From Boswellia sacra (taxonomy: Eukaryota > Streptophyta > Magnoliopsida > Sapindales > Burseraceae): DNA of 64,000 bases. Shown here in pieces: positions 20,801 to 33,333 of the stretch. The stretch is from NCBI GenBank assembly GCA_013180625.2, contig SNVD02013083.1, forward strand, positions 558,001 to 622,000, in the 5' to 3' direction. Position 1 is the stretch's first letter; each line of letters starts with the position of its first letter. Under the pieces are notes generated by a model. That model saw only the letters and a program-made list of their open reading frames with translations, made no database searches and was not told where the DNA came from. The position numbers and the translations under genes are program-made.

Positions 20801-22918
20801 ACCAAAATAATATCATTATCAATACATATGCCTATCCATATTCAAGCACTTAATCATATAAATAGAAACCAGTTAGATATATTGTAACTTTACAAATATT
20901 GACACTGATGAAAAGATTTTGTTAATTGAAATTACATGTACATCACTTAATGCTGTTGAAGCAAAAATAATATTGAAACAATTACTTTAAAACACTTAAT
21001 ATCTAAATTGAAACCCACAACTCCAATTGTGAAAAATGGGTTGTGGAAAACAATACAATGTATCGCATTGTGAAAAATGTTATACTATGTATAATAGATC
21101 AACATTCTAAGATACATATCGTGGAAAGAATACCATGACCGAATTTCACATAAACTAATATTTGTTGTAGCCAAACTTAACTCAAATGGAGATGAAGCCA
21201 TTGTTTGGAGGTTGGACCAAAGGCCTTCGGCTAAAGCCAGGATTAACTTTTCTAGACGTGTGGAATATGTTGGAGAAGTGAATCATAATATCAATTAGAT
21301 TGAGGAGAGTTTTACAGTACCATAAAAAAATTGATAAACATATGTTAATTGACGACGAGTAACATGCAACTGCTTTGTTTGCTTTTGTTTTAAATTTAAT
21401 GAGATAATTTCATAGATGAGGTTTTTTCTTTTTCTTTTTCTTTTCATAAGCACTGTTGGGTTGTTATGGATCTTGATAGTGGTGCTGAGGTATCCAATGC
21501 TACATGTTTATAAATGTTTGAATGGCTTGTAATGAACATGAATTTTCCGAATGTTATTTGATGAACCACGCATATCAATCAAATAGTGGTTGGTATACTT
21601 GGTAGATCAAGATTATAAAAATACTAACATACTTTGAGGCTTTAGGAACTTATATATTTATATTAGCATTTTATATTTTCTTACGAATACCTCCTAGAGT
21701 TCTTATTTTCAAATATTTCTATAGTTATATATAATATCCTTTACCTTATTTGTTAAATAATAATAATAATAGTAATAATAATTTTTACTACTTTTCATAT
21801 TTGCTTAGAATTCTTTCAAATAGTTGTTAGTCTCATTTTGTAACATATTGGTAATTGTATGGCATTTAATATTTTATCATGTTGAATTCGAATTTAAGTT
21901 TTTAAAAATTTAAATCTCAATATAACATTTATGATATTTTTCTTCCTTAATTGATGCAGGAAAAAATTGGGCTTTATACGTCAAATTTGCCTTACCGTTT
22001 CAGAAGGCTGCACGAAGGGGAAAATGGAAAGATGTGACAAATTTGATAGAAAGTAATTACCGAAGGTTTAGGAGGTTCAACGGCCTATCTATTGAGGAGG
22101 TTTATAGACAATTCCTCCTAGCAAGAATAACAGACGATGAGGAAACGATTTTTCATCTGGCTGTACGGTCTGGAAATGTAAGTTTGGTTCAAAATATAGT
22201 GCCTCGCATGGGGAAAGAAGTTATGAGAAATCATCAGGACAAAAATGGTAATACATGTTTAGACATTGCTGTTTCAATTGGTTGCGTCGAAATTCTAGAG
22301 GAATTGGTCGATCAGGGTTATACTCCCCTGAACCAAGAAGTTAATCGCCAGCAATTGCTGAAGGCTATCACCCATGGACAGAAAAATTTGGCGTGGTATT
22401 TGTATAGGAGGACCCAAATCTGGTCCAATCCGGACCTAACGGATGTTTTCATTGCCGCTGCCAAGCATTTTATGTTCGGTAAGTATATGTTTATATATAT
22501 ATATATATATATTTCCCTTATGCTATGCACAAAATAACACTAATATATCGAGCATATTAATTTTCTGAAAGAAAAATTAACATTAGCATAGGAGTTCATG
22601 GAATTTTTTTTTTCCCTTCATCTCAAATTGACCAGTAATGACCTCTAAGGTATATAGTACTCGTGTTAAAACTAAGGCATATCAAAAGGTTCTTGTAGGC
22701 TATGCATTTGGTTTTGAATAATGTTCAAAATGTTTAGTCCATAATAGAGCATTAAAGATGTTTGATACTTAGACATATGTCTTGCTTAAGGCAGAAACTC
22801 AAAAACCATTTCGTTCATTTCCTTAGATTTATCACTAAGATTGCTCAAGGATACGAAAAAAAATGAGGATCGCAAGCTTGTCGATGTGGAGTTTTCTTGT
22901 TTGGAGGTTCTTCAGTAA
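17882..22918 (+). CDS. Ankyrin-repeat protein, copy 1, truncated by deletion
   Basis: Exons predicted from splice sites and phase: 17882-17912, 18228-18263, 19877-19990, 21960-22478, 22827-22918. They join in frame (792 nt, 263 residues). The protein begins MSGTGEGEHT, has a proline-rich spacer (SPPPPPSPGIQQHGPQP), then ankyrin repeats in exon 4 (ETIFHLAVRSGNVSLVQNIV; NGNTCLDIAVSIGCVEILEE). Exon 5 is cut at about 22915 by a deletion of about 2.5 kb relative to unit 2. The junction reads GTT CTT CAG TAA, so a stop codon falls right at the scar and all downstream exons, including the membrane domain, are gone. Family members with ankyrin plus a PGG-type membrane region (ACD6/ITN1-like) act in defence and stress signalling. 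This copy would be soluble. It may be an expressed truncated protein or a pseudogene. Exon 2 has a GC donor (GCGAGT). Confidence 0.72.
18998..19199. mobile_element. MITE, Mutator-like, 9-bp target duplication
   Basis: 202 bp in ankyrin intron 2. The ends TAATAATGTTAGACTTATAA and (reverse complement) GAGTAATGTTAGACTTATAA form inverted repeats, flanked by TTAATATTA on both sides (18989-18997, 19200-19208). The copy at 40372-40571 shows it predates the tandem duplication. Confidence 0.82.
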
Positions 22919-23019
22919 AAAGATTACTGGAAATTACCGCAGATTATACATCAAAGTATGTAGTGAGCAAACATGACGGGATATTTGACGATTGTAAAAG
23001 CTTTTTATTAAAGCTGTCA

Positions 23020-24479
23020 TCACAGACTCCATGGAAAGCAGCAACAGACCTGTAAAGAGGGCAAAAGAGGGATCAGAATATTAAGTTAACGGCACTTCCA
23101 AAAAAAAAAAAAAAGGTTAAGAGAGAAGGAATTACTGTTTCACGGCCTTCCCTTTTCCTTTGGCGAGATGAGGGTACGGTGGCAACTACTTCCTCGTCTA
23201 GTGAGTTCTGGTTATGCGTCAAGGTTGTCCCTCGAATCCTTGGCTTGCGATCACAGTGAAGGGTTGAGACAGTGAAAGCTTTCTGCCGTAGAGGAGAATG
23301 AGACCTGGTTTTAGCTTTCTGTTTCTGGGAAAAATGAGACTTGTTCTTCAAGTTCAAGAGAATGGGTGAAATTAGAGTCTCTTGGTATAAGAATTCACGG
23401 TGGAAAATCGAGGATTCGATGCCCTCAATCTTGATCTTTCTAAAATTTTCTTTTGGAGAGTATAAACGAAACTCTTCTGTGAAACATCTACTCTCTCCTT
23501 TTAGGATATTCACCAGGACCTGACAATCTTTCATAAAGTAGAGAGGTGTCAAGCACATGCAATAAATCACTTCTTCCAGAGGTGGAATGCACATCCACTT
23601 AATCCAATTATAATTATTTTCCTTCTTTTCCATTGCCCATATATCAATTCGCTTTGTATGCTTGTAAAGAAACATGCAAAGACGTCCCCCAAATTCACGA
23701 ATATGAATTTCGCGTCCAATATTATCAGGCAATTCAATCGCACTAACATTTTCATCAATAAAATCATAACTAAGAATTACTAAAGAAGCACCAGTAACCC
23801 TTTTAAAAACGTCACATGAGTGGAGCTTGAGATAAAATATATCCCAATAGAGAGCTCCATCCATGAAAGTTCCTGCCTCTGTTGTACTGGTGAACCAAAA
23901 AGGCCAAGGGAATGTTTTTGTTTCCCAGCAATCGGTTTTTAGTGAATAAATATTTAACAATGGTGGATCACAACAGCTAGAATGAAATGGGCACAGTAAA
24001 ATTCTCAAAATCTTGTAATCATCTGATGACTTATCATACCCAAATCCGTATTGATCACGATAATTAAGACCAACATTCCTCGGTCGGGGACTTGGTAATT
24101 GAATCGTCTTGTGTGTAGACATTAGCGGATTCCACACCATCACACGATCCCTAACCTTATCCCCACGAAATTCCGCTTCCCATTCCAACTGAAGCATACA
24201 TAACAAGCCATTACAAGAACCAATTACCTCGATCTCGTATCCTTTGCTGTCTGGAGACTCAAGTGGCAGGGCTTTGATATTACTATTGGGCGCTTCAAGG
24301 TCAACAGATTTAATATAATCTACTGTTGAAAAAACCAGCTTCTTGTTCCCAAATTTAAGTTGGCTAATAAAAGAAAACCATGATCGGCTCAAGTATTTAA
24401 ATCTTACAAGTGATTTCGCAGGAAGTCTTGGCAGTATCTTTGCCACGACATCATCTGGGACATAGCTTCCCTTCTTCAT
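23020..24479 (-). CDS. F-box protein with F-box-associated domain, copy 1
   Basis: Substrate-receptor subunit of an SCF ubiquitin ligase by family. The N-terminal F-box reads VPDDVVAKILPRLPAKSLVR, then FKYLSRSWFSFISQ. An F-box-associated region follows, with GSCNGLLCM, VWNPLMSTHKTIQLPSPRP, YGFGYDKSSDDYKILRI, LNIYSLKTDCW and GALYWDI. The single-exon frame runs 24479-23073 (468 residues), but its end crosses a T14 tract. A likely intron (GTAATT at 23135 to TTTACAG near 23050) would join it in phase to an exon 23049-23020 ending VCCCFPWSL and a stop, giving about 457 residues. The same donor, acceptor and CCCFPW are kept in copies 2 and 4. The C-terminus has two 12-residue repeats (SHFSQKQKAKTR, SHSPLRQKAFTV). 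The 5' flank has a 28-bp tandem repeat not seen in copy 2. Substrate unknown. Confidence 0.85.
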
Positions 24480-24827
24480 CTTCTAGAAATAGTTTCCACC
24501 CTTAATGGAATTACATATAAATACTAGAAACAAGAAAACGAATATAAATACTAGAAACAAGAAAACGAACGATATCTAAAACACAGAAACTGACCCGCGT
24601 ATGGATCTCGATCAAGATCTAGAGGCAGAGCTGCACAAGAGTTGTTCTGTTCTGATCTGTGTGGGAGTTGATCTTGCACATGGAAGTATTGTATCTCAAG
24701 GAAACAACACTCGTTGGTGTTGGAAGCTAAACACTAACACTGACATCCACGTGTAATGTACTTCACTGTGGATATGCTTCAATCGAGTTAAAATTTAAGG
24801 AAAAATTGAAAGCTCCCGATTTAAGAA

Positions 24828-25204
24828 CGGGATAATATCACGAATCACCTTTAAAAGTTTAGTTAATTACATATAAAAAATTTTTTATATAAATATATTA
24901 ACATAATCTTTAACGTTTATATTTAAATTTTGTTCAAATCTAGTTAACAAATTTTATTTATGTAAACATTGAGAAAAAATTAAAAATATTACTTTGCCCT
25001 TACTTTTATAACCGTTTACTGATATAAAATTATGTTATTTTACTAAAATATCTTAAAATGTTAATTTGAAAGTTAACGGAATTCGTTGGTTGGATCTAGA
25101 TGAAACTTAAACGCAAACGTTAGAAACTACATTGATATATTTACATAAGAAGCTTTCTGTATGATAATTAGCTAAACTTCAGTGATAGTTTATGATATTA
25201 TCCT
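24828..25204. mobile_element. MITE private to unit 1
   Basis: 377 bp with inverted-repeat ends: GGATAATATCACGAATCACC on the left and the reverse complement of GTTTATGATATTATCC on the right, similarity extending to about 40 bp. Flanked by ATTTAAGAA and ATTTATGAA (9 bp, 8 matching). Unit 2 has the empty site (AATTTAGGAATTG, about 48678). The 9-bp duplication suggests a Mutator-like MITE. Confidence 0.82.
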
Positions 25205-25522
25205 ATTTATGAATTGTTGTAATACAATCCCTTCGTATGTGCAGAACCTGAGTACTTGACTGAGTTTAGCGGCTTTGCCATGATGCCCTTTTTGCAGCTT
25301 GGTTAAGGTGATTTGTTGAGAATTTAGTGAATAAATGTATATGAAACTATTGATGTTCTTCCCTAAGATACATGTTATCTACTTCTTTCATGTGCTATTA
25401 TTCAAACACATATTTCTGGCTGATATTTTTGGAATTCTGAAATCATCTTTGTACATACATATCATTTGCTTCATTTGAAGTTTCTCTTCTTGTTTTACTA
25501 ATACTGTGATTATTTCTTGCAG

Positions 25523-28294
25523 GAGCAAGTATTCTCTGATAATGATGCCTTTTTTGCATGGACATTTGTAAAACGACGGCCTTTGTGGCAAACGCTTCTC
25601 TCATTTTTCTGGCCAGTGTTGACTCTTGCAATTTGCTTGTTTCCAGTTTATCCACACAAGTGCAAGCTATTAATACTTTATTCGTGTGCTGGGGTCTTAC
25701 TGCTTATTCTTTCTTTATTTCTGTGTAAGTACTACAGGCTCATCGTTTATTGTGATTTATTTTTTTAAAAAATTTTTTTTTCCATACACAATGAATCGTT
25801 TTAAAATCATTTTATTACCTTATTTTTGTTTGCTATTTTTTTCTTTTTTGCTTTCGGTTTTAAAAGAAATATGATTTATCAATGACAGCAGGATCACTTG
25901 AAATTCTAATGAGATATGTTAATTTGTATAGTATTCCTTGCCTATAGCTGCTGGTATCGAGTATTAGATGATCTTGCTTATAATTGTCAGATCTGCCATG
26001 TTTTATTGTCTGCCAAGTTGCATGTTGCATTTTTGGTGTTCTAAATTTGCTATGTTGCACACCTTATATTCTTGTCAATATCAGTCTGTGTTATTTTCTC
26101 TGTGGAGAGATCATGTGATATTTATTTTGAGTAAGGCAGTCACAGAGTTATCACCATCTGCCTTCATAATTAATTGAATCAAGCTTTATGGTTCGTTTCA
26201 TGTTAGTTGCGAGGGTATGTCTCAAGACAATGTAATTTATAGTAGCAAGGAGATGTGGTGCTCTATGATCATAGTTTTTGAATTAGAGCGGCAAATTGGA
26301 GACTTATGATAGTGGATTGTAAGCTAGGCATGTAAGCATTTTATGGCAATAGTTGTGTGCTATGATTTTAATCCTATGCACCCCTTGCTTCTGATCACTT
26401 TACTCAAAGCCTTTCATGTTAACATAATGGAGATACATGATAGACTGGGAATGTGATACCTACAACATTATGGACTTGTCTTTTATTTTTGTACCTGTTA
26501 TAATTCTCTTTGTGGTTTGGCACAAGTGATCTTATTAGAATCTGGCTAATAGTCATCCCCTGTTGGGATAAGGTGATTCATGCGATTGGTTTATGTGCAC
26601 AAATTTTAAACAAAACTCTACTTGTTTTGATGTGGTAAAGTTGGACTTCTAGTTCAATATTGAACCATAATATGTGTTTTTTTTTTTCCTGATTTGGCCG
26701 AATTTAAGCTGCACTGGTATATGCAGCATATCCTCTGGTTCTTTCTGAAATCTTCAATTTCCTGTCATCTCAAGTCTTTTTGATTGTATTTTAGTCTACC
26801 TTTGAGTTTAAGCTAGTGTTGTAATTGGTATGTTTCCACTGCTTCTTTTGATTTTTGTCAATTGCAAAATGGGTCTTTCAACATTTGAAGGGAAACTCGA
26901 AAAAGGAATGGTATTTAATAGTCTAAAATTTCTCTAGCTGTTTTCCTTGTTGCATTCTAATTCCCATCTGGTCCAATCATCTGCTTTTAATGGTGGGGAG
27001 AATGAAAAGGACATTTCGACTGCCTTATTTTTTGTTTGTTGATGGACTGCTGGATTTTGACCTGAAAGAGAAACTTGTTTAGAGAGTAATCATCATGTGA
27101 CCAAGCAGTCGTTTCCATTTAGATAACAATGCTTTTTCAACCTCTCATATCTGTGTAGGTACTAGTGATGTGGAAGTTTTGCATCTGTTTGAGTGTTGTC
27201 AGGTGTTTTATGCACTTTTTTTTTTTTTTAAATTTATGTTCATTTGATGCTTAATATTTTGACCATGTTGACAAAGAACTATAATCACTGCTTGTACTGT
27301 TCATTATGATTTTGGATTGAGATTTCTTTTGCGGTCCTAAATTTGCAGTGAGAGCTGCAATATTTGGTGTTATATGGATTATTCTTGGGAAACGGGTGTG
27401 GTTTTTCCCCAACATTCTAGCTGAGGAAGCAACATTAGGAGAATTATTCCGTTTCTGGCCCAAGAAAGATGAAGAGGAGCGACCTAAGTGGACAGCGAGA
27501 CTTTTCTATGCTGTAGTAGCTGTACTGGTCATATTATTGTTAAGGCACCATGCCCCTGATGAAGCTGCTAGAGCCAGGTTAGTCCTTTTCTCTAATTATC
27601 ACTCAAGAAACAATTATCTTTTGTAAAATTTGAAGTCGCTTAATTTTCTTGGGGAACAAAACACAAGTCCTTAAATCTTCAACATGATATGCTCGCTTCG
27701 TTACAGTCTGTGCACATAATTGACTTAGAATAAAGTAATCCCACTAACCTAAACCAACTTGGTTTTGATAATGAGGAAATTTAGTCCATCTTTGGGTAGT
27801 CCTGTGCATCAGTGTGAGATCCTGCAACCTACTAGTGAAGTTCCCCAAGGTCCTTGAGAACCATGAAACCTTGTATTGGTATCCCCAAGCTCCGGACCTC
27901 TCTCAAGTGTGTTCCTTTATATAAATTCAAATGTCCTTTGGTGTTACTACCCTATATCTTGTAGGACAATATGGGATCATATTCTATGCGTCCAAGTCTA
28001 AAGAGCCAATTTCACTCTGGCCGCAGATATCAGAAACGAATGTCAAATATAATCGATGATGTTCTTGAGTGGTCTCCGAGGTTGGCCCTATCTGGGATGA
28101 TGGAGAAGCCGCCAAATGTGGTTAATGCCACAGAATCCAGCAACAATTTTACAGATGGGAACAATACAGCCTCAGAGAAGATGGCTCCACCTGATAGAAG
28201 TGCAGAAACCGTTTTAGAGCAACATGAGAATGAAGAAACTGGAAAAGTAGAAGACGATGATCAATATCAACATCAACATCATGACAATATATGA
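25523..28294 (+). pseudogene. SEC62 fragment, exons 3-5 only
   Basis: Exons 25523-25724, 27349-27577 and 28027-28294 correspond to SEC62 exons 3-5 with identical lengths and splice sites. Exons 1 and 2 and the promoter are absent because the duplication breakpoint falls in intron 2. The frames are still open, with few changes (for example SLLL to SLFL and GKVKDD to GKVEDD). Without the start codon and N-terminal SEC62 domain it cannot make a normal protein, though read-through from F-box-side or cryptic promoters could transcribe it. Confidence 0.92.
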
Positions 28295-31200
28295 TTAAAT
28301 ACACCATGAATGCCTAGCAGACAGATAACATTGTTGTCTTTTTTTTTTTGGGGGGGGTTTTTTAAAAGCTTTTTGCTTAATTTTGAGTGTAATAGTATTA
28401 ACTATGAAAATAAAGCAGCTGGTTTTAAAAACTGTACCTTTTTGACATATTTATAAGTACAGATTACAATGCCAAGTGCTAACCATAGGATGTTTATTTT
28501 AAGTAATCCAGCCTCAACTATATTTATCAAATTTTGAGGATGCTTTATGATTGTGATTCCCAATTTTCCATACATACCTTTAATGCTGCTCTTTTATCTT
28601 ATGATGTAGCGTTTCTCATATATCTTGATAGCAATCTAACATAAGGTTAGACATTAGACTGTGATACTAGCTAATCATTTGTGGGGAAATTTTCGTTGAG
28701 CAAGTTTTCATGATCCGTGTATGCAATTTGATCTTATGTTTTTGATTCGGATTGACATATAAACTCGGTAAAAAGTGCTAGCAATCGTGGTGTCCGATGG
28801 GGGTTTTATTGATTGCGAAATCATCAAACGTATCAGGTTTGAAGGAACCTATTTGGATTTGAAACTTTCAGAAAATAACACTTTTAATCTCATTGTTTAA
28901 TGTAGGTAAGTTTAATTTTAGGCTTTACAGTTATTTTTGAAAATTTCGGGTCAAAGGGATTTAATTGAAATCTCGAGGGTCTAGAATATGCCGTTATCTA
29001 ATGTTGCCAACGAAAGTGTAACAACTTGAAACTTAATTGAATAAAAGATTACAACAAAAAAATAAATAAAAATTCTATAAATTATATGAAATATTAATAT
29101 AGGTATGTTTACCAACTAATGATTCTTGTTATCAAACTTCTTAAAAGAGTATAAATTTTAATTTATTTTTGTTAGTTTAATTCATGATCTGCTCACTTTC
29201 ATCGGTTAATGGAAGTTGTTTTTAAGAAATGGAGATAGATTTAAGAAAAATTTAAGTTCTAAAAGTTTAATTGTAGGTGTACTTAGAAAAATGAGTGCAT
29301 GGATGAATTTTTTTGATGAAATAGCCCATCTAATAAAATTGAGTAATGCTACTCTTATTAAATGGTATACATATTGATGTAGTATTAATCATTTATTTAT
29401 ATATTATTATTATTAATTAAATAAATAGATTTTGTATATTTATTACTTTAATAACTTTAATAACTTTATAATATATTAGTTTGTAGGCAGAAGTTTGCAG
29501 GAAGAACTAGCTTTATTTAATAAATTTTTCGGATGCAATAGCCCCACGGAAGTAAAAATATGTCATAGTAATTTAATTACGAATCTATTAACGCGAGGTG
29601 CTAATCACGCTTTCCCTCCTTCCATGTCAACATTACAAGAGAGTACGAAAATTTTGTTAATTTTTTGTTCCTTCTTGTGGAGAATTATATATGACGTTGA
29701 TTAATGTCATTGGAGACGTAACATCCACATTTGGTGCTGGAGTCATTAAGAAAGGAATTCCTTAACCTTTTTCGTGATCTACGCTTTGTTGACCTTGTTC
29801 GAAGACTTCAGTTTATGGGCTACTTCTTTCTCTGAGATCAAACCGGAGGAATAGAGGCTGCTTTCATAGATAGTGGTCTCTTCTTCACAGGCGGTGCTGT
29901 GGGTGTAGCTGTCATCGATCGGATCTCCGCTTGCAAACAAGACTTCTACTCTCCCCTCCCTAGCTTGGATCCTTTTCGAAAGGCTTTGCCTTCTTACACC
30001 TTTGTTGACCAGATAGGGTTTCATTCTAACTGTGAAGTTGAAGCGTTTTCTGTGCTTTATCCAAGCTTGTTCTAAGACTTTGTTTTATGGGCTGTTGTTT
30101 TCAACTTTATTGTGGACATTTTAACATTAAGGACATGCAGAAAGTCGAGTGCATTGACTAATATTATTCTTATACATTTTTGTCTCGTTTTGTTTGTTGC
30201 TTATAGGGGTTCTGTTGTATATTGCAAAAGCTTGAATATAACTCTGTTGCGGCCAGAAAACGTAAAGAAAGTCACAAAGCTAGCTCTTTTTAGCAGTTAC
30301 GTGTTTGAGATATCAACCTTCTTTGCCTTTCTTCCCTGGTCAATTTTTCTACGAAAACGAGCTTGTCAAATGGGTCAGAGCCTGACAGGTTTCCTTTTCA
30401 TCGTCACTATTATTGTTTTAGTGAAAATGTCAGTATGGTTTTCGAGGCAAGGGAGATGTGTTTTTGGTTGGTGATAAAAGAAAAGAAAAAAACCTAGAAA
30501 ATCAAAACTAGGTAATACTATTACAAAGTGAAAGATTTGTTCTGTTATTATCTCGAAAGTTTTCTTTTGGGGGTTTCTGTTTTCTCTGATTTTATGCCGT
30601 TTTCCACTTTTATTCCGTCATTTTGTCTTGTGCTTCAAGTCATTTGGTTGTCTTGTGACGATGATATATAGTTCATCTCTTGTTAGCCGTTCTGAGTGTT
30701 AAAGTAGTTCATTCATGCAAAATAATGGACTTGAAAAGGAAAATTTTGGATTATTATTATTATTTTTTTTTTGCTGTTCAAAGAAGTTGAAAATAAAATA
30801 ATGTCTTTTTATTTATTTTTCATTGTAGATATATTTTTGTTCCTTACTCAAAGCAAAATTTATGACATTTAGTCTATATTTTACCCTTTATAATTATATT
30901 TGATGTATAGAAATGTAGTAGCAATAAAATAAACTAAAAGTTTATAAATTAAAAGAAATTATCTTTGGATTAAAATTATGATTTTTAAAAAAAAAAGGAA
31001 ATGTAAAATCATTATAAATGCTTTGTGCATAAATGTTCTTTTATTTATAGGTTTCTAATAAAGCCATGAGCGGTTACGGTTCGAGTTCCTCATCGAATGA
31101 GAGGGAACTAGGATCTCTCATCTCTTCGTCCTTTTACAAATGGACATACGAAAACATTTTTTACCTGTTATTTTGGAGGTAGCTATTTTGTAATTTGGAT

Positions 31201-32812
31201 TAGGATTCTCTTATAATCTTAGTTTCACCTTAGCTTTTACAAATCTTATGTCACGCGTATTTTATTAATTTTTTGAGTAGTTAAGATATATTATATTCTC
31301 TCTTTTCTCTCATTTATTGTGTATTAATCATTAATAATGTATTTGAATTTTGTAAAGTGAATGTCAGATTAGGAGAGAATGCTGGTCTCTGTAGTGTGAA
31401 TTATTCAATATTTTTTAATTCAAACCAGTATGAATATTGAGTCATGATATTGATTAAATAATTTTTTTTATACAGTTCTACTCCAGCAGTCGTTAGTGCT
31501 TCGGTTCCTTTACATTGGGATGGGTGGAGTCGGCAAGATAGGCAATAGAAACGTGATATATTGATATGGGTGTTTGTTGCTAATTATGTTTTCCTATTCA
31601 TGTTTTGATTATGATCTGTAAGTGGGAGATGCCGCAATGCAGTAAACCTTCGTCAACCGGGTTTCCCGTTGGATCTGATTGCACCTTAATTAAAAAAACA
31701 AATCATGAGAAATAAAACTAATACAATAAATCATGGTCCATAGCCCTCTGTCAACACTTCCTTTTTTTTTTTTTTTTTGCTGATAGGATGTACCTTTACC
31801 ACAGCATGAAGTCTTTTTTTATCATTCGGCTTAATGTGGCCCATACAAAATGACAATCAAGTTTAATCAGTTTAATTAACACATGAATAAAGTAGTTCTT
31901 CATTAGTCTGTAGTAGTCATATTGTGTAGAGCCATGAAGAATTTAAGGTTATAATTTTTGAAAACTCTTAGAGTAGTGCACTGTGCGTTAAGCATGTTTG
32001 TTTACCTTTCACAAAGTAATACCGGCTGCTTTTTTTACATGTATATAGATATAGGGTACAAGGCTATAAACTCAATTGTGGATATAGTCAGTTTTGTTGT
32101 GTACTTCTTGTTGAAGATTGTTTAGCCTATTCGATGATAAGGTTTTGCAAAATTGGATGTTGTTTAACATGTTTATATAACTTATAATTCAAAATAATAT
32201 TAAAAAAAAAAGGAGAAAAAACGTAGAAACAATTTTAAAAGCTCAGCTCTTCTCTCTCTTCAGTTTCTCTGCCTTTTTCTGCCCGACCCAGACTATGTCT
32301 GTTATGCTAGTTGGCTGTCCTTCTAGGCATTGCTTGCAGTGCCTACAACATTCTAACTAGCCAGATGTCATTAAATTTTCTTCAATAAAACAACAAATAT
32401 CACCTTGTTAATGTGCTTTTATCTTTAATCATGCCAGACGCCATAGGGGGACTACAAATCCTTGCATCGGTTTCAAATAGATATAATAATGTCTTATTCC
32501 TCGTATAACTATTACAATTTGGGAGCCTTTTAACTATATCCTGTCGAGAAACTAAACAGATTGTTGACAATCACGTGTCATATATTAAAGTCATTCCTTT
32601 ATTTTCCCCCCCGAGAAAGAGCTAGCATTAACCATTTGTATTAATATTATTTGTTGGAAAATATTTGAATTTAATTATATTTTAATCTATTAAATTCTAT
32701 CATTTAAAACTATAAGTATACATAAAGCTACATTATACAAAATTTAATAAAGGATGTCCTTGAAAGTGTGAAGAGAATTTTTGTGGGTGTATTTTATTGT
32801 CCCACTCTAATC
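28295..32812. other. Spacer of unit 2, no recognised gene
   Basis: Counterpart of 5842-9790 plus 16080-16677. It holds the second copy of the 81-codon minus-strand ORF (29779-30024) and the uninterrupted sequence at about 32222-32235 that corresponds to the gypsy-type insertion site. A hydrophobic frame at 30112-30474 differs in start and length from its counterpart and is not called. Confidence 0.6.
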
Positions 32813-32817
32813 AAAAT

Positions 32818-33281
32818 TGTTAGGAGATTGAACACTCCTACCGCAACTCAAATAAAAGACAAGAAACAAATTGTTATGTTAGAAATAACAATTTGGGTGG
32901 CACTGCCCTCCACAATAAATAAAATAGACAACTTGGGCGGCTCAGCCTTCCACAGTAAATAAACTAAAGGCAATAAAGAAAATAAAGGCACAAATATTTA
33001 ACGTGGTAAAACCCTCAATTTGAGGGAAACCTCCACGGGACAAGACCGAAAATATTTCACTATGAAGAAAAATATTACAATCTCTCTCACAATTAAAATG
33101 GAGGAGATTACAAGGGAGGAAGAAGAGAAAAGCTTAATACAGAAGCTTGGTACAAGTGTAAGGGGAGGAGGAGGCTTTATTATATAGCCTCGCCTCCCCA
33201 CTTTGATTTTGAATCCCACCGATGTGGGATTGTGTGAAGGTAGTGTGAAAGGCAAAATGCCTTCACACCTTACACTTCACA
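32818..33281 (-). repeat. 3' LTR of the copia element
   Basis: 464 bp in plus orientation TGTTAGGAGATTGAAC...CTTCACA. Bordered internally by the polypurine tract at 33282-33296 (minus strand AAGTGGGAGAAT). Confidence 0.95.
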
Positions 33282-33333
33282 TTCTCCCACTTGAAGGCAT
33301 TTTTCCTTTCAGTCTTGTCTCTATACATGCTGC

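Larger units (their letters stand above)
2778..25237. repeat. Tandem duplication, unit 1 (~22.5 kb)
   Basis: Direct duplicate of 25238-48700. Alignment starts at TGTGCAGAACCTGAGTACTT (2778 and 25238) and ends at about CCTTCGTA (25237 and 48700). It holds SEC62 exons 3-5, the spacer, ankyrin copy 1 and F-box copy 1. Private changes are the gypsy-type element at 9791-16079, a MITE at 24828-25204, and loss of about 2.5 kb within the ankyrin gene at about 22915. Once these are discounted, the two units agree in length. Confidence 0.93.
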
